Shown one piece after another: positions 5,732 to 6,402 of a stretch of 6,402 bases of DNA. Position 1 is the stretch's first letter, and each line of letters opens with the position of its first letter. The stretch comes from Bacteroidales bacterium (GTDB lineage Bacteria > Bacteroidota > Bacteroidia > Bacteroidales > UBA932), in the NCBI GenBank assembly GCA_021443605.1, contig JABUTQ010000193.1, positions 1 through 6,402 of the forward strand, written 5' to 3'. Under the pieces are notes generated by a model that saw nothing but the letters and a program-made list of their open reading frames with translations, was not told where the DNA came from and ran no database searches. A program made the position numbers and the translations under genes.

Positions 5732-6402
5732 ATGACCAACCTTCCGCAGAAAAAACATATAGCAATCCTCGGCTCCACCGGCTCAATAGGCACCCAGGCT
5801 TTGGATGTCATTGAAAGACATCGGGAATTGTTTGAGGTTGAATTGCTTACGGCGAATCACAACTCCTCTCTCCTTGCAGAACAGGCCTTAAAGTTCAATG
5901 CCCGGAAAGTGGCAATCTGCGATGATGCGAGATACGACGAACTTGCATCTTTGCTCAGTGGTACAAACACAAAAGTTTACTCCGGAATACAAAGCGTCTG
6001 CGATATTCTGTCGGGAGAAGAGAAAATAGACATTGTACTCACTGCAATGGTTGGTTTCAGCGGATTGAAGCCTACCATCGCGTCAATCGAAGCGGGAAGA
6101 ACCATCGCTTTGGCAAACAAGGAGACATTGGTTGCTGCCGGAAGCCTCATCAGCCGGCTTGCTGCGGAACACAATGTTAAAATCATTCCGGTAGATTCTG
6201 AGCATTCGGCTATCTATCAGTGTCTCAATGGAGAAGACAGTTCTGAGATTGAGAAGATTCTCCTCACCGGCAGCGGCGGGCCGTTTTTGAACGCCTCAAA
6301 AGAGGAGATTTTCAATGCCGGCATAGAACAGGCGCTCAACCATCCTCGATGGAAGATGGGTGCCAAAGTGACGATAGATTCGGCCAGTCTTATGAACAAG
6401 GG
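5732..6402 (+). CDS. dxr: 1-deoxy-D-xylulose 5-phosphate reductoisomerase, 5' part only
   Basis: Dxr (IspC) converts 1-deoxy-D-xylulose 5-phosphate to 2-C-methyl-D-erythritol 4-phosphate with NADPH and a divalent metal. This is the first committed step of the MEP isoprenoid pathway and the target of fosmidomycin. The window holds the first 223 codons plus two bases, open to the edge with no frameshift. Visible motifs are the NADPH-binding GSTGSIG (14-20), ALANKETLV (126-134), the metal site PVDSEHSA (153-160, with D155 and E157), the substrate loop LTGSGGPF (178-185) and HPRWKMGAKVTIDSASLMNK (204-223). About 160 further residues are expected beyond the window. The ATG at 5732 follows the M23 stop (5727-5729) by 2 bases and places the NADPH motif at the usual distance from the N terminus. 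Translation may be coupled to the M23 gene. Confidence 0.97.
   Translation, partial: MTNLPQKKHIAILGSTGSIGTQALDVIERHRELFEVELLTANHNSSLLAEQALKFNARKVAICDDARYDELASLLSGTNTKVYSGIQSVCDILSGEEKIDIVLTAMVGFSGLKPTIASIEAGRTIALANKETLVAAGSLISRLAAEHNVKIIPVDSEHSAIYQCLNGEDSSEIEKILLTGSGGPFLNASKEEIFNAGIEQALNHPRWKMGAKVTIDSASLMNK

Noticed and set aside
5250..5786. 178-codon open frame on the - strand opposite the M23 gene
   Set aside because: It runs antisense to a well-supported M23 domain and the start of dxr. Its product is Cys/Phe/Val-rich with no recognisable domain, as expected of a shadow frame.
5768..5795. Repeated GGCTC motifs at the start of dxr
   Set aside because: They encode the conserved NADPH-binding GSTGSIG motif; the protein sequence explains the repetition.
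1..6402. A defence, mobile or otherwise novel system
   Set aside because: All seven coding regions belong to known housekeeping families, intergenic gaps are short, and I see no terminal repeats, recombinase, toxin-antitoxin pair or compositional break.

Overview
The window reads as ordinary chromosomal, housekeeping DNA from a member of the Bacteroidetes (Bacteroidota), probably Bacteroidales. The evidence is threefold. The start codons are preceded by A/T-rich sequence with no Shine-Dalgarno motif. Two or three intergenic sites match the Bacteroidetes promoter form (TTTG, about 20 bases, then TAnnTTTG). The proteins, especially the ParC-type topoisomerase subunit without a GyrA box and the M23 peptidase-Dxr pair, look like those of this phylum. 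Genus cannot be told from the sequence alone. I see no insertion sequence, phage gene, tRNA, rRNA, CRISPR array or sign of recent transfer.

Layout. Bases 1-1779 (+) hold the C-terminal 592 residues of a type IIA topoisomerase subunit A (ParC-type). After a 162-base gap comes ssb (1942-2430, +). ssb faces a leftward cluster, and the two meet at a strong hairpin (2451-2491) that probably ends transcription from both sides. Its right arm and loop include the last codons and stop codon of manB. The leftward cluster, in transcription order, is ruvX (4829-4416), def (4382-3819) and manB (3812-2469). These encode a YqgF/RuvX pre-16S rRNA nuclease, peptide deformylase and a phosphomannomutase/phosphoglucomutase. 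ruvX has a good consensus promoter that would give an almost leaderless mRNA. def has its own candidate promoter overlapping the end of ruvX, with manB only 6 bases downstream of def. Divergently, after a 39-base gap, come a membrane-anchored M23 (LytM) peptidase gene (4869-5729, +) and, 2 bases later, dxr (from 5732, cut by the window edge at residue 223).

How the genes fit together. ParC and SSB serve chromosome replication and segregation. RuvX and deformylase serve ribosome maturation and processing of new proteins. ManB supplies sugar-1-phosphates for glycan and nucleotide-sugar synthesis. The M23 protein probably acts on, or regulates, peptidoglycan, and Dxr starts the MEP isoprenoid pathway, which also supplies the lipid carrier for wall synthesis. 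I found no convincing undescribed system. The most interesting items are regulatory: the compact 39-base divergent promoter with a 20-base dyad in its spacer, the predicted leaderless ruvX transcript, and the terminator built into the end of manB.
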